From Paenibacillus glycinis (GTDB lineage: Bacteria > Bacillota > Bacilli > Paenibacillales > Paenibacillaceae), in NCBI RefSeq assembly GCF_009909185.1, contig NZ_JAAAMV010000010.1, positions 117,558 to 181,557 of the forward strand: 64,000 nt of DNA, given 5' to 3'. The notes under the pieces were generated by a model that was not told the DNA's origin, searched no databases, and saw only the letters and a list, made by a program, of their open reading frames with translations. The position numbers and the translations under genes were made by a program. Shown in pieces: positions 35,091 through 43,537 of the stretch (within the stretch, counting starts at the first letter, position 1; every line of letters starts with the position of its first letter).

Positions 35091-35984
35091 ATGAAAGTGG
35101 GATTAATCGGCTTAGGGAAGATGGGCTTGAATCTTGGGCAAAATTTAATCGATCACCGGCACGAGGTGGTCGCCTTCGACCTGAATGCCGAGGCCGTTCG
35201 GGAAATGGAATCGTACGGCGCCAAGGGCGCCGGCACGTTGCAGGAGCTGGCCGCCGCGCTCGCCGCGCCCAGAGTGCTCTGGATCATGGTGCCGCATAAG
35301 GTCGTGGACGTTGTCCTGAAGGAGCTCGCGCCGCTGCTGTCCGCGGGAGACATCGTCATCGAAGGCGGGAATTCCCATTACAAGGAGTCCATCCGCCGGT
35401 ACGAACAATTGCAAGGCCACGGAATCAAGTTCATCGACGTCGGAACTTCGGGCGGTATGGAAGGCGCCCGGAACGGCGCATGCTATATGGCGGGCGGAGA
35501 TCCCGAGGCATGGGCCGTCGTGGAGCCGCTGTTTCGCGACACGGCCGTGGAGAACGGGTATCTCTACGCGGGCAAGGCGGGCAGCGGTCATTTTCTGAAA
35601 ATGGTCCATAACGGGATCGAATACGGCATGATGGCATCCATCGGCGAAGGCTTCGAGGTGCTCGAGAAGAGCGGCTTCGAGTTCGACTACGAGCGGGTGG
35701 CGCGCGTCTGGAACAACGGCTCGGTCATCCGTTCGTGGCTGATCGAGCTGGTGGAGCGGGCGTTTTCCAAGGACGGCAAGCTGGAGGATATCCGGGGCAT
35801 CATGCACTCCTCGGGCGAAGGCAGATGGACGGTCGAGACGGCGTTCGACCTGCAGGCCGCCACGCCGGTCATCGCGATGTCGCTGCTCATGCGCTACCGT
35901 TCCCTCGACAGCGATACGTTTACCGGCAAAGTGGTCGCCGCGCTGCGCAACGAATTCGGCGGCCATGCCGTGGAGAAGACCTGA
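35091..35984 (+). CDS. 6-phosphogluconate dehydrogenase (decarboxylating), short GndA/YqeC-like form
   Basis: It oxidises 6-phosphogluconate to ribulose 5-phosphate and CO2. The 297 residues are the short form, about 170 residues less than classic Gnd. The Rossmann motif is GLIGLGKMGLNLGQN, the substrate motif DVGTSGGMEGARNGACYMAG, and the catalytic Lys lies in HFLKMVHNGIEYGMM. Short forms usually prefer NAD. ATG at 35091 follows AGGGAGGCAA. It is followed within 100 bases by a transaldolase-like gene, suggesting a small pentose phosphate unit. Confidence 0.92.
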   Translation: MKVGLIGLGKMGLNLGQNLIDHRHEVVAFDLNAEAVREMESYGAKGAGTLQELAAALAAPRVLWIMVPHKVVDVVLKELAPLLSAGDIVIEGGNSHYKESIRRYEQLQGHGIKFIDVGTSGGMEGARNGACYMAGGDPEAWAVVEPLFRDTAVENGYLYAGKAGSGHFLKMVHNGIEYGMMASIGEGFEVLEKSGFEFDYERVARVWNNGSVIRSWLIELVERAFSKDGKLEDIRGIMHSSGEGRWTVETAFDLQAATPVIAMSLLMRYRSLDSDTFTGKVVAALRNEFGGHAVEKT

Positions 35985-36078
35985 CGATCCAAGTGCAGCC
36001 GGCAGCTCTGAATGCGGCAAGGCAAGCGAACGACAAGCGACAAGCTGATCAAACCATACGAATCGGAGGCCGTTTCCC

Positions 36079-36744
36079 ATGAAATTTTTCATCGATACCG
36101 CCAATATCGCGGATATTAAGAAAGCCTACAAAGTCGGCGTCCTGTCCGGCGTGACGACGAACCCTTCCCTGGTCGCCAAGGAAGGCGTGAAGTTCGAGGA
36201 CCGCATCGCGGAGATTCTGCAGCTCGTGCCCGAGGTGGAATCGGTGTCCGCCGAGGTGACGCCCGAAGCGCTGACGGCCGAGGACATGATCGCCCAAGCG
36301 AACGAGCTGATCAAGATCAACAACGGCGACAAGAACATCACCATCAAGCTCCCGATGACGCTGGAGGGGCTGGAAGCCTGCCGCTATCTGACCAAGAAAG
36401 GCGTCAAGACGAACGTCACGCTGATCTTCACGGTGAACCAGGCGCTGCTCGCCGCCCGCGCGGGCGCTACCTACGTCTCGCCGTTCCTGGGCCGGCTGGA
36501 CGATATCTCGGAGGACGGCGTGCTGCTGGTCGCCAAGATCGCCGAGCTGTTCCGCGTGCACGGGCTGCCGGCGCAGATCATCGCGGCGTCCGTCCGCCAC
36601 CCGGATCACGTGACCCGCGTGGCGATGGCAGGCGCTCACATCGCGACCGTGCCCTACGGCGTGATCGAGCAGCTCTCCAAGCATCCGTTGACCGACCAGG
36701 GCTTGGCCAAATTCGCGGCGGACTGGACGAAGGCGGCGAAATAG
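36079..36744 (+). CDS. Transaldolase/fructose-6-phosphate aldolase-like protein
   Basis: This 221-residue TIM-barrel aldolase belongs to the short transaldolase group (TalC/MipB/Fsa). The start [12 protein letters not shown] and [13 protein letters not shown] are signatures. The Schiff-base lysine lies in [13 protein letters not shown] (strand beta-4) and the next strand reads [20 protein letters not shown], then [11 protein letters not shown]. Length fits bacterial transaldolases of this branch in Bacillus. It sits 94 bases after the 6-phosphogluconate dehydrogenase gene, consistent with the non-oxidative pentose phosphate path. Confidence 0.93.
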   Translation: MKFFIDTANIADIKKAYKVGVLSGVTTNPSLVAKEGVKFEDRIAEILQLVPEVESVSAEVTPEALTAEDMIAQANELIKINNGDKNITIKLPMTLEGLEACRYLTKKGVKTNVTLIFTVNQALLAARAGATYVSPFLGRLDDISEDGVLLVAKIAELFRVHGLPAQIIAASVRHPDHVTRVAMAGAHIATVPYGVIEQLSKHPLTDQGLAKFAADWTKAAK

Positions 36745-36881
36745 GCCTGGCTGGCAGGCGTCGGGCCATTATACGTGCGTGCGCGCTCTTGCGTACGCAT
36801 GAGACGCGACATGCCGCAGTCGCGCCGAAAGCCGCAGCGCTTGCTTCGCGCAAGCACCGCGGCGGATCGCAAACGAAGAAG

Positions 36882-36913
36882 CGGGTTGGGGACGAGGTCC
36901 TCAACCCGTTTGT
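36882..36913 (+). terminator. Terminator after the transaldolase gene
   Basis: CGGGTTGGGG (36882-36891) pairs with CCTCAACCCG (36899-36908), then TTTGTT. It lies between convergent genes; the remaining 36745-37015 shows no other feature. Confidence 0.7.
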
Positions 36914-37015
36914 TCGTTCCGAACGATTCTCATCCCGCGCGGCGTTCGTTCAGCACGATGCGGGCATCCCTCACGACAATTATTCCGCACGAGGCGGCTT
37001 ATCCCGCGCATCCGG

Positions 37016-37582
37016 TCAGAAATCGTACGCCGCGTCCTTCGCTTTCCGAATCGCGGCAAAGGCTTCCGCATACGCGAAGGTATCCTCGACGAGCCGCTCC
37101 ATGCGAAACAGCACGTCGTCGTTGACGATCGCCTTGCGGTTGAAATCCTTCTCTTCGACGAAGACGTACGCCGGCACGACATGCGCCTTCATGTAGGCGA
37201 GAATCGGCTTCAGCTGCTGCTCGGCCATGAGGTAATGCTTGGCCGTGCCGGCGGTGACGAGCATGCCGACGACTTTATCCCGGAACGCGTTCACCGGCAG
37301 CAGATCGAACATGTTTTTGAGCGTCGCCGGGATCGAAGCCTGGAACGTCGGCGTGCCGATGAGGACGGCATCGGCGTTCATGATCGTTTCGGTCACGAAC
37401 TTCGTATCGCCTTCATATTCCCGATAGTCGCGCCCGTCGCTGAAGACGATCTCGTATTCCGCCAGATCGAGCAGGGCGACGTCCGCATCCGGATACTTCT
37501 CCCGCACGATTCCGAGCGTGTAATCCATGGCGGTTCTGGTCTTGGTTCCGACGTTGGAGCCGGAGAGGACAACGAGCTTCAT
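37016..37582 (-). CDS. NADPH-dependent FMN reductase
   Basis: A 188-residue flavodoxin-fold reductase (SsuE/NADPH-dependent FMN reductase family). It starts MKLVVLSGSNVGTKTRTAMD with the phosphate loop, and has ADAVLIGTPTFQASIPATLK as the flavin contact. It overlaps the LLM monooxygenase gene by 4 bases downstream on the minus strand, so it probably supplies reduced FMN to that enzyme in a two-component monooxygenase system. Confidence 0.9.
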   Translation of the reverse strand: MKLVVLSGSNVGTKTRTAMDYTLGIVREKYPDADVALLDLAEYEIVFSDGRDYREYEGDTKFVTETIMNADAVLIGTPTFQASIPATLKNMFDLLPVNAFRDKVVGMLVTAGTAKHYLMAEQQLKPILAYMKAHVVPAYVFVEEKDFNRKAIVNDDVLFRMERLVEDTFAYAEAFAAIRKAKDAAYDF

Positions 37583-38673
37583 CGTACTTCCTCCTTCGCG
37601 GCAGGCTTCGCGGTGTATTTCTTGACGGCGGGCATGATCTCGGTCGCGATCAGCTCGATGTTGCGGGCGACTTTATCGAACGGGATGCCGCCGAAATCGA
37701 TCTGGGCCATGATGCGCTGATGGCCGAACAGCTCGTATTGGTGAAGCAGCTTCTCGACGATCTGCTGCGGGCTGCCCATCATCATGACGTCGCGGACGCT
37801 CGCCGCCTGCGCGAATTGCTGCTTGGGATAGCCGGTGCCGTGAAGCGCCTGCAAGCCGGCATTCAGATGCGGGTAATATTCGCGCATCGCGTCCTGCGAG
37901 TCAGGCGCCGCGTAGAAAAGGCTCGTGACCGCGACCGGCAGCGCCGCGGGATCGAAGCCGCGCTCCTTGGCGGTCTCGCGATAGGCGTCGATCGTCCGCT
38001 TGGAGCTGACGGCCGGACCGCCCAGCTGCGCCAGCATGATCGGCACGCCGGCGTAGCCGGCCTTGATCGCGCTGGCCGGCGTGCCGCCAACCGCCCGCCA
38101 GATGGGCAGCGACCCGTTCAGCGGCTGCGGCAGGATCTTCGCGCCCGTCAGCGGCGCGCGGAATTTACCCTCCCAGGTCACCGCGGACTCCCGGTTCAGC
38201 TGCAGCAGCAGATCCATTTTCTCTTCGAATAATTCTTCGTAATCCCGCACGTCATAACCGAGCAGGTGATAGACGCCGACGCGCGAGCCGCGGCCGGCGA
38301 CGATCTCCGCCCGCCCGCCCGAGATCAGGTCGAGCGTGGCGAAGTCCTCGTACACCCGGACCGGATCAGCCGTGCTCAGCACCGTGACGGAGCTGGATAT
38401 CTTGATGCGCTTCGTCGCCTGCGCCACGGCCGCGAGGATGACCGAATGCGCCTGCGTCGCGAAGTGATCCTGATGGCTCTCGCCGAGCGCGAAGACGTCG
38501 AGACCCGCTTCGTCGGCCAGCTTGCCGGCCTCGATAATCTCGCGAATGCGCCGTTCGGCGCTGACGAGGGTGCCCGTATGCGGATCCGGGAAATGATCCC
38601 CGATCGAATACAAGCCGAACTCGATGCCGGTATTCGGTTGCATGCGGTACTGCTCCATTGGATGGTTTGCCAC
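37579..38673 (-). CDS. LLM-class flavin-dependent monooxygenase
   Basis: A luciferase-like TIM-barrel monooxygenase of 364 residues: IEFGLYSIGDHFPDP, FALGESHQDHFATQAHSVIL, VTVLSTADPVRVYEDFATLD, then SGGRAEIVAGRGS and PIWRAVGGTPAS. It uses FMNH2 and O2 to oxidise an unknown organic substrate. The start is GTG with AAGGAGCG 7 bases upstream. It forms an operon with the FMN reductase and is probably repressed by the MarR protein encoded upstream. Distinct from SsuD encoded near 52 kb. Confidence 0.9.
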   Translation of the reverse strand: MANHPMEQYRMQPNTGIEFGLYSIGDHFPDPHTGTLVSAERRIREIIEAGKLADEAGLDVFALGESHQDHFATQAHSVILAAVAQATKRIKISSSVTVLSTADPVRVYEDFATLDLISGGRAEIVAGRGSRVGVYHLLGYDVRDYEELFEEKMDLLLQLNRESAVTWEGKFRAPLTGAKILPQPLNGSLPIWRAVGGTPASAIKAGYAGVPIMLAQLGGPAVSSKRTIDAYRETAKERGFDPAALPVAVTSLFYAAPDSQDAMREYYPHLNAGLQALHGTGYPKQQFAQAASVRDVMMMGSPQQIVEKLLHQYELFGHQRIMAQIDFGGIPFDKVARNIELIATEIMPAVKKYTAKPAAKEEVR

Positions 38674-38708
38674 GTGAATCGCTCCTTTTGATTATGTTTT
38701 CTATTTCA

Positions 38709-38728
38709 CTTGATTAGTCAATTGATAG
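38709..38728. promoter_or_regulatory. Candidate MarR operator before the monooxygenase operon
   Basis: CTTGATTAGTCAATTGATAG contains TCAATTGATA (38718-38727), which recurs at 39245-39254 upstream of the marR-like gene. The palindromic core is TCAATTGA. Confidence 0.5.
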
Positions 38729-38758
38729 GGTAAAAAAATTGCTGCTCAAGCAGGGGAC

Positions 38759-39178
38759 CTACTCGGGCGGCAGTTCTTTCCGCAGGCTGTGTTTGTGGAC
38801 GCGCGTCATCAGCGCGTACAGGGTCTTTTGTTCTTCTTCGCTCAGCACCTCGTCGAAGAACGACGATTGAAAGGCGGACTGCTCCGGGAATGCCCGTTCC
38901 AGGATCGCTTCGGCCTTGGGCGTGAGACGGATCGACTTCGTCTTCCAATCCTGCTTGCGGACGATATAGCCTTCTTTCTCCAGGCGCGCCAGCATGCGCG
39001 AGATGCCGCCCTGCGTGACGGTCACCTTCTCGGCCAGCTCCGTCTGGTTCAGCGGCTGATGGATCCGAACCTGCATCAGCACGTCGAACTGCGCGATCGT
39101 CAGCTCGAACCGGTTCAGGAATTCGTTCGACAGCTGGTTGCTGTGGCTCGTGAAACGAGAGATGCGGACCCAGATCAA
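38759..39178 (-). CDS. MarR-family transcriptional regulator
   Basis: A dimeric winged-helix repressor. The core reads [34 protein letters not shown] (recognition helix), [20 protein letters not shown] (wing) and [12 protein letters not shown] at 39178 gives 139 residues but has no ribosome binding site. A strong AAGGAGGG (39217-39210 on the minus strand) lies 7 bases before an in-frame ATT at 39202, which would add IRDTTLSS and restore the usual MarR N-terminus. An ATG at 39209 abuts the same site but is out of frame. So the true start is uncertain: a rare ATT codon, or a small frameshift. Shared TCAATTGATA sites suggest autoregulation and control of the flavin operon. Confidence 0.85.
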   Translation of the reverse strand: MIWVRISRFTSHSNQLSNEFLNRFELTIAQFDVLMQVRIHQPLNQTELAEKVTVTQGGISRMLARLEKEGYIVRKQDWKTKSIRLTPKAEAILERAFPEQSAFQSSFFDEVLSEEEQKTLYALMTRVHKHSLRKELPPE

Positions 39179-39224
39179 GGAACTCAGCGTCGTGTCGCGA
39201 ATGCGCCATCCCTCCTTCCGTTTG

Positions 39225-39257
39225 CTTGATTATCACTTTACTACTCAATTGATAAAC
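39225..39257. promoter_or_regulatory. Candidate MarR autoregulatory site
   Basis: CTTGATTATC followed by ACTCAATTGATAAAC places TCAATTGATA (39245-39254) and a CTTGATTA half upstream of the MarR-type gene, matching the site at 38709-38728. Confidence 0.45.
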
Positions 39258-39381
39258 TTGCAAGCTTTATCGAACGGTCCACGCGCGGCGCGAACCGGAT
39301 TATTTGCATGAAGGGCTTGATTTATTGGCGAAAAACGTCGAAATTATAGGTACGAAGACTCTTTAGAAGCGATGTGGTCGA

Positions 39382-40926
39382 ATGAGCTTATCCGAAGCGC
39401 TGGCGCCTTTGTTTTTTTATTTGCTGCCGATTCTGTTCTTCATGTACATGGGGCTCGACGTGTTTTTGCGGGATACGAAGAGCCCGGAGCACCGGCTCGT
39501 CAGCATCATGATCGCTTGTTACTTCCTGCTGTTCCTGGAGGAATTCATCCGCTACGAGCTCCCCATGGCTTACAGCGGCGCGCTGTCGGCCAAATGGTTC
39601 GGCAACGTCGGGATCCTCATCCCCGGCATCGGCTCCCACGTCCTCACGAAATTCGCCCGCTTCGACCGGCGGATGCCCCGTTATCTCTATCCGTACGTGT
39701 TCTACCTGCCGCTGATCGCGGTCGCAATCAATCTCGTCAGCGCCAAGCGCATCATTTCCACGGATCTGTTCGTGCAGCAGGGCGTCTGGAAGATGCCGAT
39801 CTATAACGCGGCGTACTACATTACCATCACCGCCAGCCTCATCGTCAGCGCCTTCTTCCTGTTCATGGTCGCCAAAGGCAAGTCGAACGCGGCGACCGCG
39901 GAGCATAAGGCGGTCTACGGCGTGCTGAACCTCGGCGCCATTCTCGTCCTCGTCTGGACCGTGATCACGGGTTATTTCCAGTTCGGCGACCGGCTCCCGC
40001 CTTATCCCTACATCTACGCGGGCTTGATCTGGTGCTTCGCGCTGCGGCTGGCCATGATCCGCTTCGACTTCTTGAACTTCAGCGACAAGAAGTACGAGAA
40101 GCTGTTCAACCTGAACCCGGCGGCGATCCTGCTGCTCGACCTGCAAGGGCGGGTGAAGGAGGCCAATCCGAGCGCCCAGCTGCTGTTTCGTCCGATCGCG
40201 CTCGATAAGGCGGGGTTCTACGAGCTGGCGGGCGAGCAGGTGAAGGCGCGCATCCAGGGCAGGCAGGACCTCAAGGAATTCGAGACGACGATCATCGCGG
40301 GGGAACGGCGGATCGACGTGCTGATGGACGGCGACTACGTGCTCGCGGACAACGAGCCGCATATCATCCTGATCATCCGCGACATCACGGCGCAGAAGGA
40401 GAACCAGAACGTGATTACCTTCCTGGCCTATCATGATCCGCTCACGCAGCTGCCGAACCGCCGGTTCTTCTACGAGAAGCTCGAGGCGGAGATCGGGCGG
40501 GCCGGGGCAGAGGGACGGCAGCTGGCGCTCGTGCTCGTCGATCTGGACCTGTTCAAGGAAACGAACGATACGTACGGCCACAAAGCCGGCGACGAAGTGC
40601 TCAAGCACGCGGCCCGGCTCATCGGCGAGGCCGTCGCGGGCCAAGGGATGGCGGCCAGGTTCGGCGGAGACGAGTTCGTCTTCTACCTGAGCGGAATCCC
40701 GGCCGAGAGCGCCGCCGATTTCGTCCACGATCTCTTGATCCGGCTGCAGCAATCGCTCGTCGACGATGTGCTGTACTACGGGCAGCTCGTCATTCCGATC
40801 GGGATGAGCATGGGGGTCAGCATGTTCCCGAGAGACGGCGACGGCGTCGATGCGCTGCTGAACAGCGCGGACGACGCGATGTACCAGGTGAAGCGCGCAG
40901 GACGGAACCATTTTCAGCTGCGTTGA
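39382..40926 (+). CDS. Membrane diguanylate cyclase with 7TM-like sensor and PAS
   Basis: It makes cyclic di-GMP from two GTP. The 514 residues have seven to eight N-terminal membrane helices (about 8-235, from FFYLLPILFFMYMGL to IYAGLIWCFALRLAMI). A PAS-like domain follows (about 245-350, LFNLNPAAILLLDLQGRVKE). The C-terminal GGDEF domain (about 350-512) has DPLTQLPNRRFF and an intact active loop ARFGGDEFVFYL. The RxxD inhibitory site normally found before GGDEF reads AVAG, so product inhibition is probably absent. No EAL domain. It stands alone. Confidence 0.9.
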   Translation: MSLSEALAPLFFYLLPILFFMYMGLDVFLRDTKSPEHRLVSIMIACYFLLFLEEFIRYELPMAYSGALSAKWFGNVGILIPGIGSHVLTKFARFDRRMPRYLYPYVFYLPLIAVAINLVSAKRIISTDLFVQQGVWKMPIYNAAYYITITASLIVSAFFLFMVAKGKSNAATAEHKAVYGVLNLGAILVLVWTVITGYFQFGDRLPPYPYIYAGLIWCFALRLAMIRFDFLNFSDKKYEKLFNLNPAAILLLDLQGRVKEANPSAQLLFRPIALDKAGFYELAGEQVKARIQGRQDLKEFETTIIAGERRIDVLMDGDYVLADNEPHIILIIRDITAQKENQNVITFLAYHDPLTQLPNRRFFYEKLEAEIGRAGAEGRQLALVLVDLDLFKETNDTYGHKAGDEVLKHAARLIGEAVAGQGMAARFGGDEFVFYLSGIPAESAADFVHDLLIRLQQSLVDDVLYYGQLVIPIGMSMGVSMFPRDGDGVDALLNSADDAMYQVKRAGRNHFQLR

Positions 40927-40950
40927 TCCGGCCGGGCAAGGGATGAATCG

Positions 40951-42051
40951 CTATTTGGCGGTTCCCCTGAACAACGAGACGACCAGCAGAAGCACGGGGA
41001 AGAAGAAGCCGAAGGTTAACGAGTAGAAGGGCCAGATCTCCGACGCGAATACGCGGAAGTAGACGATGTTGGGATAGACGATGATCGACAGCACGGCCAG
41101 CAGGATGCCGCAGGGCACGATCAGCGGGCGGTAGGAGCTCAGGCGGAACAGCTGGGCGAGTCCGAGCATCGCGGCGTAGAAACACAGCGCCAGCTTGAAG
41201 AAGATGGTCAAGAACCAGATGACGGCTACCAGCACCTCGATGCGCTGCAGGAATTCGCCGACCTGGATCTTTTTCGCCAGGGTATAGCTGGGGAACGTAT
41301 GCCTGGAGGTGAAGTCCCAGCCGAGGACGAACACGCAGAGCATCGTCACGATGATGATGACGAGGCCGCCCAGCACGCCGCCCTTCAAGTAGGCCGAGCC
41401 GATCTTCTCCGGATGGTTGACGTATGGATAGAGCATGAGGAAGACGGTGAGCTCCAGGTACGGAATGCTGATGATGGATAGGCTGCTGTGCAGGATCGCT
41501 TTCGTGCCGGATTCGAAGACGGGCTGGATGCGGTCGAATTGAATCTGCGGCACCAGGAACACGATCAGGATGAGCAGCAGGAAGACCACCCACGGCAGAA
41601 AGATCTCCGACGAGCGCGCGATGACCTCGAGGCCCAGGCTGACGGCCATGAGGACCGCGAACACGAAGATCCAGTGGACGATTTGGATCGGCGTCTCGGG
41701 CATGACGATCGTGGTAATGAAGTCGCCCACGTTGCGCAGCACGAGCGAAGAGAGCAAGAAGAAGAACGAGAAGAACAGCAGCGCGACGATTTTGCCGAGC
41801 CATGCGCCGAGAATGGTTTCCGAATACTGCACGAGGGACTGTTTGGGATAACGGGATCCGAGCACGGTATAGAGCCCGATCAGCAGCATGCCCAGGAGGA
41901 CGCCGACGATCGCCGAGATCCAGCCGTCCTGCTTGGAGACGGCGGTCAGCGCCGACGGCACGATGAGAATCGTGCTTCCCAGGCTGAACAGCATCGTCAG
42001 AATCGCGAACTGCCGCCGGTTTATTTTTCCTTTCTCGATCATCGGCTGCAT
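40951..42051 (-). CDS. Spore germination GerAB-type permease
   Basis: The B subunit of a germinant receptor, in the inner spore membrane, related to amino acid permeases. It has 366 residues and ten predicted helices, beginning INRRQFAILTMLFSLGSTIL and including LGAWLGKIVALLFFSFFFL. This is the last gene of the operon GerAA-GerAC-small subunit-GerAB, 16 bases after the small subunit. This gene order, with B last, differs from the classic A-B-C of Bacillus subtilis. Confidence 0.93.
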   Translation of the reverse strand: MQPMIEKGKINRRQFAILTMLFSLGSTILIVPSALTAVSKQDGWISAIVGVLLGMLLIGLYTVLGSRYPKQSLVQYSETILGAWLGKIVALLFFSFFFLLSSLVLRNVGDFITTIVMPETPIQIVHWIFVFAVLMAVSLGLEVIARSSEIFLPWVVFLLLILIVFLVPQIQFDRIQPVFESGTKAILHSSLSIISIPYLELTVFLMLYPYVNHPEKIGSAYLKGGVLGGLVIIIVTMLCVFVLGWDFTSRHTFPSYTLAKKIQVGEFLQRIEVLVAVIWFLTIFFKLALCFYAAMLGLAQLFRLSSYRPLIVPCGILLAVLSIIVYPNIVYFRVFASEIWPFYSLTFGFFFPVLLLVVSLFRGTAK

Positions 42052-42067
42052 GCTTCCTTTCTGCCTG

Positions 42068-42295
42068 CTAACTGAGCGCGGACAAGACGACCTTGCTCAT
42101 GGGCTTGTATATGGCGGTGATCCAGTCCAGCGGATTGGGAATGGGCGCATGAAAGCTCTGGGCGACGCTCAGCCCTAAGGCGAAGACGAGAATGCTCGCG
42201 GACAGCCACAGCTCTTTCAGCTGCTTGCGGCGCTTGAGCTTAGGATATTGATAGCGTACGACGCAGGCTGCCGCGATCAGCGAGATCCAGAGCAC
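42068..42295 (-). CDS. Small two-helix germinant receptor subunit (GerD-type)
   Basis: A 75-residue protein with two membrane helices (MLWISLIAAACVV and LWLSASILVFALGLSVAQ) separated by a basic loop KLKRRKQ. D subunits of similar size and topology occur in some Bacillus ger operons. The GTG start at 42295 lies 2 bases after the GerAC stop, with GGGGGG 8 bases upstream. It lies between the C and B subunit genes, which supports a receptor role; the assignment rests on topology and position. Confidence 0.7.
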   Translation of the reverse strand: MLWISLIAAACVVRYQYPKLKRRKQLKELWLSASILVFALGLSVAQSFHAPIPNPLDWITAIYKPMSKVVLSALS

Positions 42296-42297
42296 CT

Positions 42298-43500
42298 TTA
42301 GGAACCCCCCATTCGTTCCAGGAAGGATTCGACCACCGAGCCGGTACGGCGCAGCTTGGCGTTGACGGTGACATGGACGGGCACGCGGGCGAACTCGTCT
42401 TCCCAATCCGACTCCATGCGGTTCCATGCCTTGAAGTTGGCCCGGTGAATGGCCGATCCGAAGCCGAAGATATCGGATTTGTAGTACTTGGCCCGCGTGA
42501 TCGCCGCTTCGATAGCGTCCTTGATCTGTTCGTTCAGCTCTTGCTCGAGCAGCGCGATCGCCTCGTTGGTGGCGATTTTCATGTCGCATTCGACTTCCCC
42601 GATGTTTCCCTCCGCCCGGATGCTGACGTTGATCTCGGGCTTGCCGTCCACGATCCTGCCTTTGATTTTGTGGCTGGCGTGGATCAGCTCGATATCGAGA
42701 TCGTCGCCCGTCGGACAAGGAAGCGGGACGATCGTGCTCTTGATATTGCCGCGGATGTAGTTATATCCCTTGCTCTGCTTGTCGTTCAGCCACCCCACGA
42801 GCTTGTCCTTATGGAAAACGGCCAGACCCTCGTAAGTCAGAATGGCCTGCGGGCTTGCGTTGCTCAGGTTCATTCGGGTCCCGCCGCGGCGCGCATTGCC
42901 CTCGATGCGGATGCCGGCGAGCACGGGGTCCTTTCCCTTATCGACCAGATCGTAAATCAGCTGATGCAGATCGACCTTCGCCGTTACGCCCCAATTGCGC
43001 TGGGACGCTTCCAGCGAGGAGTACATCTTGTCCGTCGGGATGCGCTCGAGCGGCGTCAGAATCCGCAGCACCTGATTCGCGGTGGTGTTCCTGGCGACGA
43101 TGATGTAGAAGTCCGTGCGCAGCTCATGATCCCGCGATAACCCGTCCAGGACCTTGGCGATCCCCTCGCGCGCCAAATCCTCGCCGATGACGAGAATGCG
43201 CAGATGCGACGAATAGATCTTCCTCGGCGTCGTCGTGGTCAACGCGCGCACCGCTTCGAAGATGGTACGCCCGGGCATCTGCACCGTGATGACCGGAGCC
43301 CGTCCGCTGCTGCCTTTGTTCGTCGCGATCTCGGTGGCGTTGATGATCTGCGCGGACACGTTGTACCGCCCGGCATTCTTGTCGAAGCCGAAGGCGGTGG
43401 CAATGGAAATCTCGTTGAGCTCGTTGCGGTTCCAACAGCCCGTTACCGTCAGGAAGGCCATGCAAAGCAGGACGAATCGAATTGCTCCGTGTACGCTCAT
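42298..43500 (-). CDS. Spore germination GerAC-type lipoprotein
   Basis: The C subunit of the germinant receptor, anchored outside the inner spore membrane. Its signal ends LLCMAFLTVTGC (lipobox VTGC, Cys22), followed by the family start WNRNELNEISIATAFGFDK. The three-domain core includes SSHLRILVIGEDLAREGI and LEQELNEQIKDAIEAA near the C-terminus. At 400 residues it is typical. It lies 37 bases behind the A subunit gene. Confidence 0.94.
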   Translation of the reverse strand: MSVHGAIRFVLLCMAFLTVTGCWNRNELNEISIATAFGFDKNAGRYNVSAQIINATEIATNKGSSGRAPVITVQMPGRTIFEAVRALTTTTPRKIYSSHLRILVIGEDLAREGIAKVLDGLSRDHELRTDFYIIVARNTTANQVLRILTPLERIPTDKMYSSLEASQRNWGVTAKVDLHQLIYDLVDKGKDPVLAGIRIEGNARRGGTRMNLSNASPQAILTYEGLAVFHKDKLVGWLNDKQSKGYNYIRGNIKSTIVPLPCPTGDDLDIELIHASHKIKGRIVDGKPEINVSIRAEGNIGEVECDMKIATNEAIALLEQELNEQIKDAIEAAITRAKYYKSDIFGFGSAIHRANFKAWNRMESDWEDEFARVPVHVTVNAKLRRTGSVVESFLERMGGS

Positions 43501-43537
43501 GTCAGGATCATCCCCTTCTCAAGCCTATCAACCGCCG

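Noticed and set aside
38718..39263. 181-codon frame overlapping the MarR gene with an ATG abutting the ribosome binding site
   Set aside because: After the first few codons the product has no MarR similarity; the MarR fold is only in the other frame. The shared start region is discussed as a finding.
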